From positions 372,001 to 436,000 of the forward strand of contig NZ_WBVO01000001.1 of NCBI RefSeq assembly GCF_008933115.1: 64,000 bases of DNA, read 5' to 3'. The number at the start of each line of letters is the position of its first letter. Positions within the stretch are counted from its first letter, which is position 1. The position numbers and the translations under genes were made by a program. Origin of the DNA: Phaeocystidibacter luteus. GTDB lineage: Bacteria; Bacteroidota; Bacteroidia; Flavobacteriales; Schleiferiaceae. The notes under the pieces were generated by a model. The model was given only the letters and a program-made list of their open reading frames with translations. It did not search any database and was not told where the DNA came from. Below are positions 1 to 8,490 of this stretch, in pieces.

Positions 1-1
1 T

Positions 2-1714
2 CCTAGCATGACGCGCAAGGCGAGCACAGGTCCGATGTGGGTTGTAGCCCTTGAAGCCGCGGATAACATCATCGATCAGAATCCAAATGCCACCTTCCAC
101 GTGATTTCTGCAAGTAGTGAGGGTGCTGATGCCATCCCCCTAAACGCGACTGCGGCTCGAAAAGCGGTTCGTGGAATCCAGCCGTCGAAGAATTCACTTA
201 CTTGGCAGGATGTCATGCGTAGAATTTCTACCTACGGCATCACAGATACAGCGCAGGTTTACATGCTCACGGATGCCCAGGAAGTCACCTTGGATGACCT
301 CGATGAATCGGACCTCAAAATAGAATTACTGCCGGTCCTCATTCAACCCGTGGGAAGAGCGGCGAATCTGACTATAGATTCAGCTTGGGTGAATTCGCCC
401 GTAATCCTTCCTAATCAGGCCTTAGAACTTGGCTATTCCCTTGTGAACTATGGTGATGAAGATTCTGATGTTCCGACAGAGCTATGGGTGAACGGCGAAT
501 TGCGTGGCGCAAAATCACATTTGGTTGAAGCTGAGTCTTCTTTGGAATCTAGCATCACATTCCAAGTAAATTCCAATCATGTTCAGACTATAGAGTTGAG
601 GATTCAGGACGATGCCATCAATTATGATGACTCGTATTTCCTCACTGCCAACGTGAGATCGGAGTTAAGCATGCTTCACATTTACGATGCTAGTTCTGCC
701 ACCCTCCCTCTAACTGAGCTTATCAATGATTCGGCCGTTGTGCTTGAGTCTGTGAACTACGCTCAAATTCCATACGGCAGACTTTCTAATTTCGACTTGA
801 TTGTGCTGGATCGCACCCGAGGAGCTTGGCCAAGTGGATTGGCAAGTGGCTTAAATGAAGCAATTGAAAGTGGCACCTCTGCACTCATCCTACCGTTCGG
901 GCCTTCAGAACAGGACTTATCAACCTTGAACATAAGTAAATACGGGGAAGCAGATACGGTGAACATCTCGAACATTGAGGTGAATTATGGCGATGCGTTC
1001 TACTATGGAGTCTTTTATGAAGACCCAAAGAGGATTCAATTACCGACGCTCGACACGCACTTCCCGATCGCGGATGACTATAGAATTCAAGGTGGAACAA
1101 ATCTATTGCAGTCTGCCTCTGGTAGCCCAAGCCTCGTGAGGTATCAACGTGGATTTGGACAAATTTATCAGTGGAATGCCCACCCCGTTGCCGATCAGAA
1201 TGGCTGGAGTGAACTGTATGTCCCACTACTCTATCAAATGGCCATTTTCAAAGGTCAGCCTCAATGGTATTCATTTGAGCTCGGGACTGCGACTAGCTTC
1301 TTAATTGAACATGAGGAATCTGGCAGTGATCAGGTAGTTATGTTGAAACAAGATTCGGTAGAAGTCATTCCCCAACAGCGCAGTATGGGTGTCCGAACCG
1401 AAATCAATCTTTACGCAACAGAACTCGACCCTGGTTTTGCAATCCTGTGGAAAGACAATACGGCTATTGAAACAATCGCTTTGAATACCTCTTCTGCAGA
1501 AAGCAACCCTGCTTTACTTACAAGCGATGCACTCTCAGGAAAACTCAGTGAAAAAGGATACGAACACACCATTTCTGAAATTGATAACAAGTCCGACATT
1601 TCCAAGGTACTTGCAAGCTTGCAGGGCGAAGGACAGGATTCAAAATGGTGGATTCTTGCCGTGGTAGGTGTTCTTCTTTTAGAAATGATTCTCTGGCGAC
1701 AACCAAAAAGTTAA
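2..1714 (+). CDS. BatA/VWA-like membrane protein, C-terminal part (cut by window start)
   Basis: The reading frame is open at the left window edge, so the true start lies outside. The visible ~570 residues begin inside what looks like a von Willebrand A-type fold (alternating strands and helices up to about residue 110, ending in a YMLTDAQE stretch). They continue with beta-rich, Ig-like segments and end in one transmembrane helix (WWILAVVGVLLLEMILW) with a short basic tail. This matches the C-terminal half of the Bacteroidota BatA-domain proteins, which start with two N-terminal membrane helices (not visible here) and display a large periplasmic part. Such genes often sit directly before a dihydroorotase gene, as here with a 10-bp gap, so the two are probably co-transcribed. 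The cellular role of the family is unclear. Confidence 0.75.
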   Translation, partial: PSMTRKASTGPMWVVALEAADNIIDQNPNATFHVISASSEGADAIPLNATAARKAVRGIQPSKNSLTWQDVMRRISTYGITDTAQVYMLTDAQEVTLDDLDESDLKIELLPVLIQPVGRAANLTIDSAWVNSPVILPNQALELGYSLVNYGDEDSDVPTELWVNGELRGAKSHLVEAESSLESSITFQVNSNHVQTIELRIQDDAINYDDSYFLTANVRSELSMLHIYDASSATLPLTELINDSAVVLESVNYAQIPYGRLSNFDLIVLDRTRGAWPSGLASGLNEAIESGTSALILPFGPSEQDLSTLNISKYGEADTVNISNIEVNYGDAFYYGVFYEDPKRIQLPTLDTHFPIADDYRIQGGTNLLQSASGSPSLVRYQRGFGQIYQWNAHPVADQNGWSELYVPLLYQMAIFKGQPQWYSFELGTATSFLIEHEESGSDQVVMLKQDSVEVIPQQRSMGVRTEINLYATELDPGFAILWKDNTAIETIALNTSSAESNPALLTSDALSGKLSEKGYEHTISEIDNKSDISKVLASLQGEGQDSKWWILAVVGVLLLEMILWRQPKS

Positions 1715-1724
1715 ATTTGCGGTC

Positions 1725-3002
1725 ATGACAAGCATTCTTCTTCGCAAAGCGCAGGTAGTAGATCCGCGCTCTCCGTACAACGGCCAGACTGTTGATATTC
1801 GAATTGTGGACGAGCAAATTACCGCCATTGGCGAGGCTTTAGAAGCAGAGAATGATGAAGAAGAAGTCAATTTAGAAGGTCTTTCCATTTCCCCAGGATG
1901 GGTTGAAATGCACTCAGACTTCGCAGATCCGGGACAAGAAGAACGCGAAACCCTGCAATCTGGCTCGATGGCCGCCTTACGCGGTGGTTTCAGCACAGTT
2001 TGCCTGACTCCTAACACTTCGCCTGTAATCCAGAGCAAAAGCGATATCGAATATATCTACGCCAAGGGACAGGTACTCCCGGTCAACCTATACCCTATCG
2101 GCGCGCTATCTCGCGATATGAAGGGAGAGGAAATGACGGAGATGTTCGACATGTTCTCAGCCGGAGCTGTAGCCTTCTCGGATAATCACAACCCTGTCAC
2201 CAACCCGAACCTCCTCAAAATGGCGCTGCTTTATTCAAAGACAGCCCAAATGCCAGTCGTCGACTTTCCTTTCGAACCAAAGCTTGCGAACGATGGCCAA
2301 ATGAATGAGGGGCATACAGGAACTTATCTCGGTCTAAAAGGCATTCCCAACTTGAGTGAAGAACTCATTGTGGCGCGCGATATAGAACTCTGTGCGTACA
2401 CCGAAGGATCCCTTCACCTGTCGAGAATATCAACGGCAGGCTCAGTAGAACGAATTCGTCAAGCCAAGGCCAACGGCCTCAATATCACGTGCGATGTAAA
2501 TCTCTACAACTTACTTCTCACCGATGCTGCCCTTCACGAGTATGACTCCTTCTATAAAGTCCAACCGCCACTTCGAAGCGAAGAAGACCGCAAAGCACTG
2601 ATCCGCGGAGTGAACGATGGTACAATTGACGCCATCGCGGTAGATCACAACCCTATGGACGTCGAGCGTAAAAAATGCGAATTCCAACACGCTTCCTTTG
2701 GGATGGCCTACATTGAGCAAGCCTTTGGTCTATATGGCGCAGAGCTCTCCAAAGAAATCACGTTAGAGACTTGGGTTCAATGTCTTTCACACGGACCACG
2801 CGAGGCGTATAACCTTGGTCCGATTGAAATTGTAGAAGGTGCACCGGCCGAACTTACCGTATTCGATTCGAAGGTAAGCTGGACTGCCAATAAAGCCGAC
2901 TCACAAAGCTTAGCGTACAACCAACCCTTCCTCGGAAAACCACTTCAAGGACGCGCATTTGGGATTTTCAACAAAGGAGAGTATTTCAAGACCGAATCAT
3001 AG
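1725..3002 (+). CDS. pyrC: Dihydroorotase-family protein with degenerate metal site
   Basis: The 425-residue protein aligns by motif with type I dihydroorotases, the cyclic amidohydrolases that close carbamoyl-aspartate to dihydroorotate in pyrimidine synthesis. Family landmarks are present: an N-terminal beta segment, GGFSTVCLTPN near residue 90, a GLKGIPNLSEE segment, a GTIDAIAVDHNPMD segment and the C-terminal amidohydrolase strands. However, the HxH metal pair is HSD (residues 63-65), the expected His in the FPFEP region is replaced, and the HHL motif reads YNL. It therefore looks unable to bind two zinc ions. Similar degenerate forms occur in flavobacteria and resemble the inactive PyrC-like partners of aspartate transcarbamoylase. 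The family is certain; catalytic activity is doubtful. Its stop overlaps the convergent MBL gene by 6 bp. Confidence 0.85.
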   Translation: MTSILLRKAQVVDPRSPYNGQTVDIRIVDEQITAIGEALEAENDEEEVNLEGLSISPGWVEMHSDFADPGQEERETLQSGSMAALRGGFSTVCLTPNTSPVIQSKSDIEYIYAKGQVLPVNLYPIGALSRDMKGEEMTEMFDMFSAGAVAFSDNHNPVTNPNLLKMALLYSKTAQMPVVDFPFEPKLANDGQMNEGHTGTYLGLKGIPNLSEELIVARDIELCAYTEGSLHLSRISTAGSVERIRQAKANGLNITCDVNLYNLLLTDAALHEYDSFYKVQPPLRSEEDRKALIRGVNDGTIDAIAVDHNPMDVERKKCEFQHASFGMAYIEQAFGLYGAELSKEITLETWVQCLSHGPREAYNLGPIEIVEGAPAELTVFDSKVSWTANKADSQSLAYNQPFLGKPLQGRAFGIFNKGEYFKTES

Positions 3003-3770
3003 GGTCACAGGAATTCTGAGTCCGTCGTGTGCCAACTGAATTCCGTCGGGAAGATTTGCATTCATTTCAGCTTCTAACCCCATTCTGTGGGAAATATGGG
3101 TGAAATAGGTCATTTCAGCACCAATTGATTTCGCCACCTCTATGCCCTTGTCCAAGTGATAATGGGAATGATGCGGTTCGTGATGTAAAACTCCGAGCAC
3201 AAGAAATTTTAGTCCAGTTAGTTTCTGCAGAGTTTCATTATCAATGCCATTTACATCTGTGATATAGGCAACATCTCCAACTCGAAAGCCATGTACAGGC
3301 CAACTGCCATGCCATACAGGAAGCGGTATCACAGCTATACCGTTCAGGCTAAATTCCGATTTGGGCAGATCTCTCAAATTAATTCTTGGCGCGCCGGGAT
3401 ATGGTTCATGGTGAAACGCGTAGGAGAATTGTTGTTTTAGCCGGTTCTGTACTCGTTCCGTAGCCCAAATATTCATGGTAACTCCAGCGGTAAAGTTGTA
3501 GGCTCGAACATCATCAATACCAGCCACATGATCCATATGCTCATGAGTCATCAAAATGTGTTCTAGCTTATCCTGCTCAATTCCAAGCATTTGCTGCCTA
3601 AAGTCAGGTCCGCAATCTATAGCAGCGGCCCAACCGGAGGCACGATCTCTGAAAATGGCGGCTGACCTAAACCGTCGATCTCTGGGGTTTGAGGAAGTAC
3701 AAACCTCACACTTACAGCCAATTACTGGTACACCTTGAGAAGTTCCTGTGCCGGTGAGAATTAATTCCAT
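2997..3770 (-). CDS. MBL-fold metallo-hydrolase (PhnP-like)
   Basis: A 257-residue metallo-beta-lactamase fold protein. The key motif is THEHMDH (HxHxDH) near residue 87, with later metal ligands in WHGSWPVHG, ITDVNG and the C-terminal THISHRMG segment. An N-terminal CKCEVC cluster near residue 20 resembles the extra zinc site of PhnP-type cyclic phosphodiesterases. It begins MELILTGTGTSQG, which is typical of Bacteroidota members annotated only as MBL-fold hydrolases. A cyclic phosphodiester or similar small substrate is likely but not proven. There is no phosphonate gene cluster nearby, so a role in C-P lyase metabolism is not supported. The gene is transcribed away from the divergent gene that starts at 3855. 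Confidence 0.85.
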   Translation of the reverse strand: MELILTGTGTSQGVPVIGCKCEVCTSSNPRDRRFRSAAIFRDRASGWAAAIDCGPDFRQQMLGIEQDKLEHILMTHEHMDHVAGIDDVRAYNFTAGVTMNIWATERVQNRLKQQFSYAFHHEPYPGAPRINLRDLPKSEFSLNGIAVIPLPVWHGSWPVHGFRVGDVAYITDVNGIDNETLQKLTGLKFLVLGVLHHEPHHSHYHLDKGIEVAKSIGAEMTYFTHISHRMGLEAEMNANLPDGIQLAHDGLRIPVTL

Positions 3771-3817
3771 AGGTCAAAAATACATGCAAAATTCTCGACA
3801 AACACTTACATTCTCGT

Positions 3818-3825
3818 TACCTTTG
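3818..3825 (+). promoter_or_regulatory. Candidate -7 promoter element TACCTTTG
   Basis: TACCTTTG matches the Bacteroidota -7 consensus TAnnTTTG exactly and lies 29 bp before the ATG at 3855, in the gap between divergent genes. No clear -33 TTTG element was seen at the ideal distance. The identical octamer stands at nearly the same distance in front of prfC in this window. Confidence 0.5.
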
Positions 3826-3854
3826 ACTCTGTACGACTGTACTAAGCAACACAC

Positions 3855-5288
3855 ATGGATCGCATTGTCCTCAACCCCGCCCAAAAGGCGCTTCGCATCA
3901 ACCTTGACCCGAATGTTTACGGCACATTCGCCGAAATTGGAGCTGGTCAAGAAACCGTTCGTCACTTTTTTAGAGCCGGAGGAGCTTCCGGAACCATCGC
4001 AAAGGCCATGTCGGCATACGATAAGGACTTTTCCGATGCTATTTACGGTAAGGAGAAGGACAACCGCTATGTGACGGAAGTGCGATTGAGAAAGATGCTC
4101 GACCATGAGTACGGTTTGATTACAGAACGTCTGGATCGAGAAAAGCATCCAGATAAGCGTTTCTTCGCTTTTGCCAACACGGTTGCCACCATCAACTTCG
4201 CAAAGACCTTTAAGGGTCATGGATGGTTGGGATTGCGCTTCCAGACTTCGCCTGAGAAGGAGCCAAACGAAATCATCATTCACATTAGAATGCATGAAAA
4301 CGAGGCCAAGTATCAGCAGGAGACCATTGGTGCCATGGGGGTAAACCTCATTCATGGAGCGTTCCACCTTTGGGATGATCCACGTGAACTTCTTCATTCG
4401 CTTTACGACAATATCTCTAGGGATGCTATTGAGGTTGATATGATCAACTTCTTGGGTCCAGACTTTGAGAATGTCGACAACCGCCTCATGAGCCTTCAGC
4501 TCATCAAGAATGGATTTACAGACGCTGTAATCTTCGGACCTGAAGGGAACAACCTTCTTCCAGCCGAGGTACTTTACAAGAAAAACGTGCTCGCCTTACG
4601 CGGATCTTTCCGCCCAGTAACTAAGGTGAATATCGATATGATTAAGAAGGGCTACCGCATGTTCGTAAAGGAACGCAAGGTAGAACGAGATAAACTCGTA
4701 GTTCTCTTCGAAATCACGCTTAACAACCTACTCTCCGAAGGTGAAATCGATGAGCAGGACTTCCTAGACAGAGCGGAAATCCTCTGTTCTTTAGGTCAGA
4801 CTGTACTTATTTCGAATTACCAGGAGTACTACAAACTAGTCGATTACTTCGGTCGATTCACACCGCGCAGATCGGGCCTCATCATGGGTATTCCAAACCT
4901 GGAGGAAATCTTCAATGAGAAATACTACCGCAATTTGAATGGCGGAATCCTCGAGGCCTTCGGTAAGATTTTCTCAAAGGATATCAAGATTTACGTATAT
5001 CCGTTCAAGCCTACAGCCAAGTCAAAGCTTACGACTAGCAAGAACTTGAAGGTACACCCTCGCTTCCGTCCGATTTTCGATTATTTGATCTACAACGGTC
5101 GTATCGTTGATATTGACGACTTCGATGAATCGATTCTTCACATTTTCTCCAGAGAAGTCTTGAGGAAGATTCGTCAGGGTGAAGACGGCTGGGAAGGTGC
5201 TCTACCTGCTTATGTAGACAACATCATCAAGGAAAATGGCCTCTTTGGATTTGAGGTTCAGGAGGATGTAGAGAAAGGCGGCAAGTAA
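3855..5288 (+). CDS. Conserved Bacteroidota protein of unknown function (477 aa)
   Basis: I recognise this as a conserved protein of Bacteroidota that databases sometimes label, without good reason, as a TonB-dependent receptor or nicotinate-nucleotide adenylyltransferase. There is no signal peptide, membrane span or receptor plug domain. It reads as a soluble, mixed alpha/beta cytoplasmic protein that starts MDRIVLNPAQKALRINLD. It contains a conserved stretch around residues 40-60 (ETVRHFFRAGGASGTIAKAM) and ends in a charged C-terminus. No nucleotidyltransferase HxGH motif is visible. It is a single gene behind its own promoter candidate and faces the photolyase gene tail to tail. No function is assigned. 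Confidence 0.85.
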   Translation: MDRIVLNPAQKALRINLDPNVYGTFAEIGAGQETVRHFFRAGGASGTIAKAMSAYDKDFSDAIYGKEKDNRYVTEVRLRKMLDHEYGLITERLDREKHPDKRFFAFANTVATINFAKTFKGHGWLGLRFQTSPEKEPNEIIIHIRMHENEAKYQQETIGAMGVNLIHGAFHLWDDPRELLHSLYDNISRDAIEVDMINFLGPDFENVDNRLMSLQLIKNGFTDAVIFGPEGNNLLPAEVLYKKNVLALRGSFRPVTKVNIDMIKKGYRMFVKERKVERDKLVVLFEITLNNLLSEGEIDEQDFLDRAEILCSLGQTVLISNYQEYYKLVDYFGRFTPRRSGLIMGIPNLEEIFNEKYYRNLNGGILEAFGKIFSKDIKIYVYPFKPTAKSKLTTSKNLKVHPRFRPIFDYLIYNGRIVDIDDFDESILHIFSREVLRKIRQGEDGWEGALPAYVDNIIKENGLFGFEVQEDVEKGGK

Positions 5289-5297
5289 GTCTTACGA

Positions 5298-6596
5298 TTA
5301 ATTCAACCCTGATTTGTAGCGGTCTAGCGCGCGTTCACGAGCTTCCTTATGAACGACGATAGGTTCGGGATACGAACTGGTTCCATACTCGGGAACCCAG
5401 CGTTTCACGTACTTCAAATCCTTATCGTATTTCTCCAACTGAGATTCGGGATTGAATATTCTGAAGTAAGGTGCGGCGTCGCAACCACTGCCTGAGGCCC
5501 ATTGCCACCCTCCTACGTTTGAAGCTAATTCAAAGTCGAGCAGCTTGCGGGCAAAATACCTTTCTCCCAAGCGCCAATCGAGCAACAGATGCTTCGTGAG
5601 GAAACTTGCCACAACCATTCTCACGCGGTTGTGCATGAATCCGGTTTCGTTCAATTCGCGCATCCCGGCATCTACTAGCGGGTAGCCCGTTTTACCCTCA
5701 CACCAAGCATCGTAATGCTCTTCATTGTGCTCCCATTCTATGTTGTCATACTTGGACTTGATTGCCGTATCCGGACTATCGGGATGATGAAAGAGAATCA
5801 TTTGATAGAAATCGCGCCAAATAAGCTCGTTTAGGTACTTCTCGTTGTGTTCTTGAGCGAATTTGGCAAGCGCACGAATGGAAATGGTACCGAATCGTAA
5901 GTGCACGCTCAGTCTAGAGGTTCCTTGAATCGATGGGATGTCTCTCGTTTCGTCGTATCCATCAATGATCTTCTCGGGAAACTGCCTAGCCGGAATCTCT
6001 ATTGTAGACGGAACGAAGTCCATATCACTCAATTCCAATAGCTTAAATGGCTTTGTTTGATGCAGATTTTCAGCTAAATCTAACGTGTCGTAGGCCCTAA
6101 ACGAATCGCTTTGCAAGGCAGCTTTCCACTTCTTACTGTATGGAGTGTACACCAGATACGGATCGCCGTCGTCCTTTACAACCTCAGACTTCTCAAAGAT
6201 GACATGGTCTTTGGCTCCGATGAAGTCAACATCATTCTTCTTTAAAAACTGATGAATAGACTTGTCTCGTTCTCGGGCGTAGGGTTCATAGTCGCGGTTG
6301 GTGAAAACCGCTTCTACGTCAAACTCCTGGAGAAGCTCTTCATAGACTTTAAGCGGATCGCCGTACTTTACTAGTAAAGAGGCGCCGAGCTGCTCGTACT
6401 CTGACTTTAGCCGTTGAATTTCTCTGTAAATGAATGATACACGAGCATCATCCTTATCCTCGAGCTTGTCGAGAATGGACGAATCGAAGATAAAGACAGG
6501 CTGAACGGGAGTATCGGCGCTTAACGCCTTAAAAAGTCCGGCATTGTCATGGATACGGAGATCTCGTCGATGCCAAAAAAGAGCTACAGAACTCAT
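5298..6596 (-). CDS. phr: Deoxyribodipyrimidine photolyase (cryptochrome/photolyase family)
   Basis: A 432-residue flavoprotein that uses blue light to split UV-induced pyrimidine dimers. The N-terminal antenna (DNA_photolyase) domain starts VALFWHRRDLRIHDN. The C-terminal FAD domain has GTSRLSVHLRFG, LIWRDFYQ and GYPLVDAGMREL, then NVGGWQWASGSGCD, which holds tryptophans of the electron-transfer chain and the conserved aspartate next to FAD. It ends near FRIFNP plus a short tail, so the length fits class I bacterial photolyases. It is the last gene of the minus-strand light block that begins with carH. The adjacent folE/queD could supply a pterin antenna, but this is inference. A cryptochrome-like sensory role cannot be excluded by sequence alone. 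Confidence 0.93.
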   Translation of the reverse strand: MSSVALFWHRRDLRIHDNAGLFKALSADTPVQPVFIFDSSILDKLEDKDDARVSFIYREIQRLKSEYEQLGASLLVKYGDPLKVYEELLQEFDVEAVFTNRDYEPYARERDKSIHQFLKKNDVDFIGAKDHVIFEKSEVVKDDGDPYLVYTPYSKKWKAALQSDSFRAYDTLDLAENLHQTKPFKLLELSDMDFVPSTIEIPARQFPEKIIDGYDETRDIPSIQGTSRLSVHLRFGTISIRALAKFAQEHNEKYLNELIWRDFYQMILFHHPDSPDTAIKSKYDNIEWEHNEEHYDAWCEGKTGYPLVDAGMRELNETGFMHNRVRMVVASFLTKHLLLDWRLGERYFARKLLDFELASNVGGWQWASGSGCDAAPYFRIFNPESQLEKYDKDLKYVKRWVPEYGTSSYPEPIVVHKEARERALDRYKSGLN

Positions 6597-6634
6597 AGAG
6601 GAGGAATGTTTTTGCCCTACTCTATCTCACGCGT

Positions 6635-6784
6635 TTATCTGTCGCGCAATTCGATTTCGGTGAGGGCTGAATCATATTCTTCAACCAAGTCTGGCGTTGT
6701 ATTGTTCTGGGCTTTTATCTCCTTTTCAGGATTAAACTCTTTGTGTTTCCACGAAGGCTTAAAAAGCTTGCGAAGGGTTTTCAT
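6635..6784 (-). CDS. Small hypothetical protein (49 aa) between folE and phr
   Basis: This short ATG-started frame encodes 49 highly charged residues beginning MKTLRKLFKPSWKHKEF and ending TEIELRDR. The first ~15 residues are basic and the rest is acidic and polar, with no cysteine cluster or membrane span. The same frame can be extended upstream to a TTG at 6823 (62 aa). It sits in line with the light block, 95 bp after folE and 38 bp before the photolyase, so it may be co-transcribed. I do not recognise it. The only reasons to believe it are position, strand and the lack of an alternative explanation for the gap. Confidence 0.35.
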   Translation of the reverse strand: MKTLRKLFKPSWKHKEFNPEKEIKAQNNTTPDLVEEYDSALTEIELRDR

Positions 6785-6879
6785 GAAGTATTTCTGTGAG
6801 TCAAGTGTAGTCCAAGGATACAATGAAAAGAACCTCTCACCAAACAGATGAAATGTTCATTTTTTCACTGCACTGAGCC

Positions 6880-7596
6880 TTAGCCCTTTACGTACTGTAA
6901 GAACTCCTTGCGTGTAGACTTCTTCTCGAAAGCCCCGCTGTAGTGGGTTGTTACCGTGCTCGAACCACAGTCTTCAACTCCTCTGGTTGAAACACAAAGG
7001 TGTTCGGCATCGATATAGACCGCTACGTCTTCGGTGTGAAGTACTTTCTTGAGTTCTTCTGCAATCTGCTCCGTTAATCGCTCTTGCACTTGTGGGCGCT
7101 TAGAGAAATACTTCACGATGCGGTTGATTTTGCTCAAACCAACAACCTTTCCACTAGAGATGTAGGCCACGTGACACTTCCCTAGAATGGGTACGAAGTG
7201 ATGTTCACAATAGCTCTGGACGGTGATATCGCGTTCAACGAGCATTTCACCGTACTGATATTTATTGTCGAAAAGCTTTGCTTCTGGCTTGTTTGCTGGA
7301 TTCAACCCTTGAAAAACCTCCTGAACGTACATTTTAGCGACTCTGCGCGGTGTACCTGAAAGGCTATCATCGTTGAGGTCCATTCCGAGGATGTGCAGAA
7401 TGTCTCTGAACTTTCCTTCAATTAAATCCACTTTCTCGGCATCTGAGATATCAAATGCATCAGGACGCAAAGGGGTTTCCTTCGAAGTACCTACGTGGTC
7501 GTCGCCTGACTTATCTACGATTTGCAAAATCTCGTCGGCAATAGAGTGATTACTCTTGCGGGCCGCTGAATTCGCAGAAATTTCTTGGTGTTTCAT
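6880..7596 (-). CDS. folE: GTP cyclohydrolase I
   Basis: A 238-residue homolog of FolE, which converts GTP to 7,8-dihydroneopterin triphosphate, the entry to folate, biopterin and queuosine-type pterins. The zinc-binding CEHHFVP motif, GKVVGLSKINRIV, the PQVQERLTEQIA segment and the C-terminal EHLCVSTRGV and SSTVTTHYSG stretches are all present. The N-terminal ~45 residues are a variable, polar extension, as in many FolE proteins. Its start lies within the 3' end of queD (47-bp overlap in another frame), which suggests coupled translation. Its place in a carotenoid/photolyase block suggests light-dependent induction, as reported for folE genes in LitR/CarH regulons of other bacteria (family knowledge from memory). 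Confidence 0.95.
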   Translation of the reverse strand: MKHQEISANSAARKSNHSIADEILQIVDKSGDDHVGTSKETPLRPDAFDISDAEKVDLIEGKFRDILHILGMDLNDDSLSGTPRRVAKMYVQEVFQGLNPANKPEAKLFDNKYQYGEMLVERDITVQSYCEHHFVPILGKCHVAYISSGKVVGLSKINRIVKYFSKRPQVQERLTEQIAEELKKVLHTEDVAVYIDAEHLCVSTRGVEDCGSSTVTTHYSGAFEKKSTRKEFLQYVKG

Positions 7597-7966
7597 ACAA
7601 CTTCACCTTTAAGGATAATTGGTTCGTGATGTGTGGACGCAGCCATTCCCAAATGGTAACGGCAATCCACTCTGCTGTTGGAATTCGCGTTTTGAAAATC
7701 TCGACTTCCTCGTTGAGGTTTTTGTGATCGAGTTTTTTCTCCACGTGTTCCTCAATCAGATCCGCGAGCTCTTTCATGTCCATTACGTAGCCTGTTTCAG
7801 GTTGAATTGGACCGGTCACTGATACGATTAGCTCGTAATTGTGACCGTGATAATGCGGATTGTTACACTTGCCGAAGGCAGCATCGTTTTGCTCCATCGA
7901 CCAGCTAGGGTTGTGCAAGCGGTGCGCGGCATTAAAGTGCGCATGTCTACTTACGGTAACCTTCAT
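7550..7966 (-). CDS. queD: 6-carboxytetrahydropterin synthase / PTPS family
   Basis: A 138-residue 6-pyruvoyltetrahydropterin synthase-like enzyme acting on dihydroneopterin triphosphate, the FolE product. Zinc ligands are visible as HFNAAHRL near residue 10 and HYHGHNYEL near residue 40, with the catalytic cysteine in FGKCNNP just before. The later KLDHKNLNE and TAEWIAVTIWEWL segments are typical. An upstream TTG would give a 153-aa form, but the ATG at 7966 overlaps the idi stop as ATGA and starts the conserved KVTVSRHAHFNAAH segment, so it is preferred. QueD normally feeds queuosine synthesis; other queuosine genes are absent here. Whether the product is used for queuosine, another pterin or a photolyase antenna is open. 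Confidence 0.9.
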   Translation of the reverse strand: MKVTVSRHAHFNAAHRLHNPSWSMEQNDAAFGKCNNPHYHGHNYELIVSVTGPIQPETGYVMDMKELADLIEEHVEKKLDHKNLNEEVEIFKTRIPTAEWIAVTIWEWLRPHITNQLSLKVKLYETPRNFCEFSGPQE

Positions 7967-8478
7967 ACATTTACAGATTGAATGAATCGATCGAAAATGA
8001 TTTTGAACCACTCAGTGTATCGTTGGGGTCTCTTTTCGATGTCATTCTTCAGATCATCAACATTCACCCATTTCCATTGAGCGACTTCGGAAGGGTTCGG
8101 TTTTGGTTCACCTTCAAAATGCCCGACCATCACGTGGTCGTACTCATGTTCTGTTAGGCCTCCGTCTAGCTCGGCCTTGTAGGTAAACTCTAGAACCTTT
8201 TCTAGGTCGGTATCAAATCCCATTTCTTCCATCAAACGACGGTGTCCCGCTTCAATAATGGTTTCGCCATCTCTAGGGTGACTGCAACATGCGTTGGTCC
8301 ACAATCCTCCTGAGTGGTACTTGTGAAGGGCGCGTTGATGAATCATCATCTCGCCCTTAGAATTGAGAATAAATACTGAAAATGCTCGGTGAAGTAGTCC
8401 TTTGCGGTGGGCTTCCATTTTCTCCATCAGTCCGAGCTGTTGATCACGCTCGTCGACCAGGATAACGAGTTCTGCCAT
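7963..8478 (-). CDS. idi: Isopentenyl-diphosphate delta-isomerase, type I
   Basis: A 171-residue Nudix-fold isomerase that interconverts isopentenyl and dimethylallyl diphosphate. It supplies both C5 units for the carotenoid precursor geranylgeranyl diphosphate. The catalytic cysteine lies in TNACCSHPR and the catalytic glutamate in GLTEHEYDHV. The HRAFSVFIL strand and the RRLMEEMGF Nudix-like helix are also seen. The length matches bacterial type I enzymes. It lies 12 bp after crtB and overlaps queD by 4 bp (ATGA), so it is an integral member of the carotenoid operon. Its presence suggests that isoprenoid flux is raised together with pigment synthesis. Confidence 0.95.
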   Translation of the reverse strand: MAELVILVDERDQQLGLMEKMEAHRKGLLHRAFSVFILNSKGEMMIHQRALHKYHSGGLWTNACCSHPRDGETIIEAGHRRLMEEMGFDTDLEKVLEFTYKAELDGGLTEHEYDHVMVGHFEGEPKPNPSEVAQWKWVNVDDLKNDIEKRPQRYTEWFKIIFDRFIQSVNV

Positions 8479-8490
8479 GTATTTGAATTA

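Noticed and set aside
3774-4397. 207-residue minus-strand frame
   Set aside because: Antisense shadow of the conserved 477-residue gene; composition is not protein-like.
6549-6851. 100-residue plus-strand frame before the photolyase gene
   Set aside because: Overlaps the photolyase start antisense; no family features; the minus-strand mini-ORF fits the operon better, though it too is uncertain.
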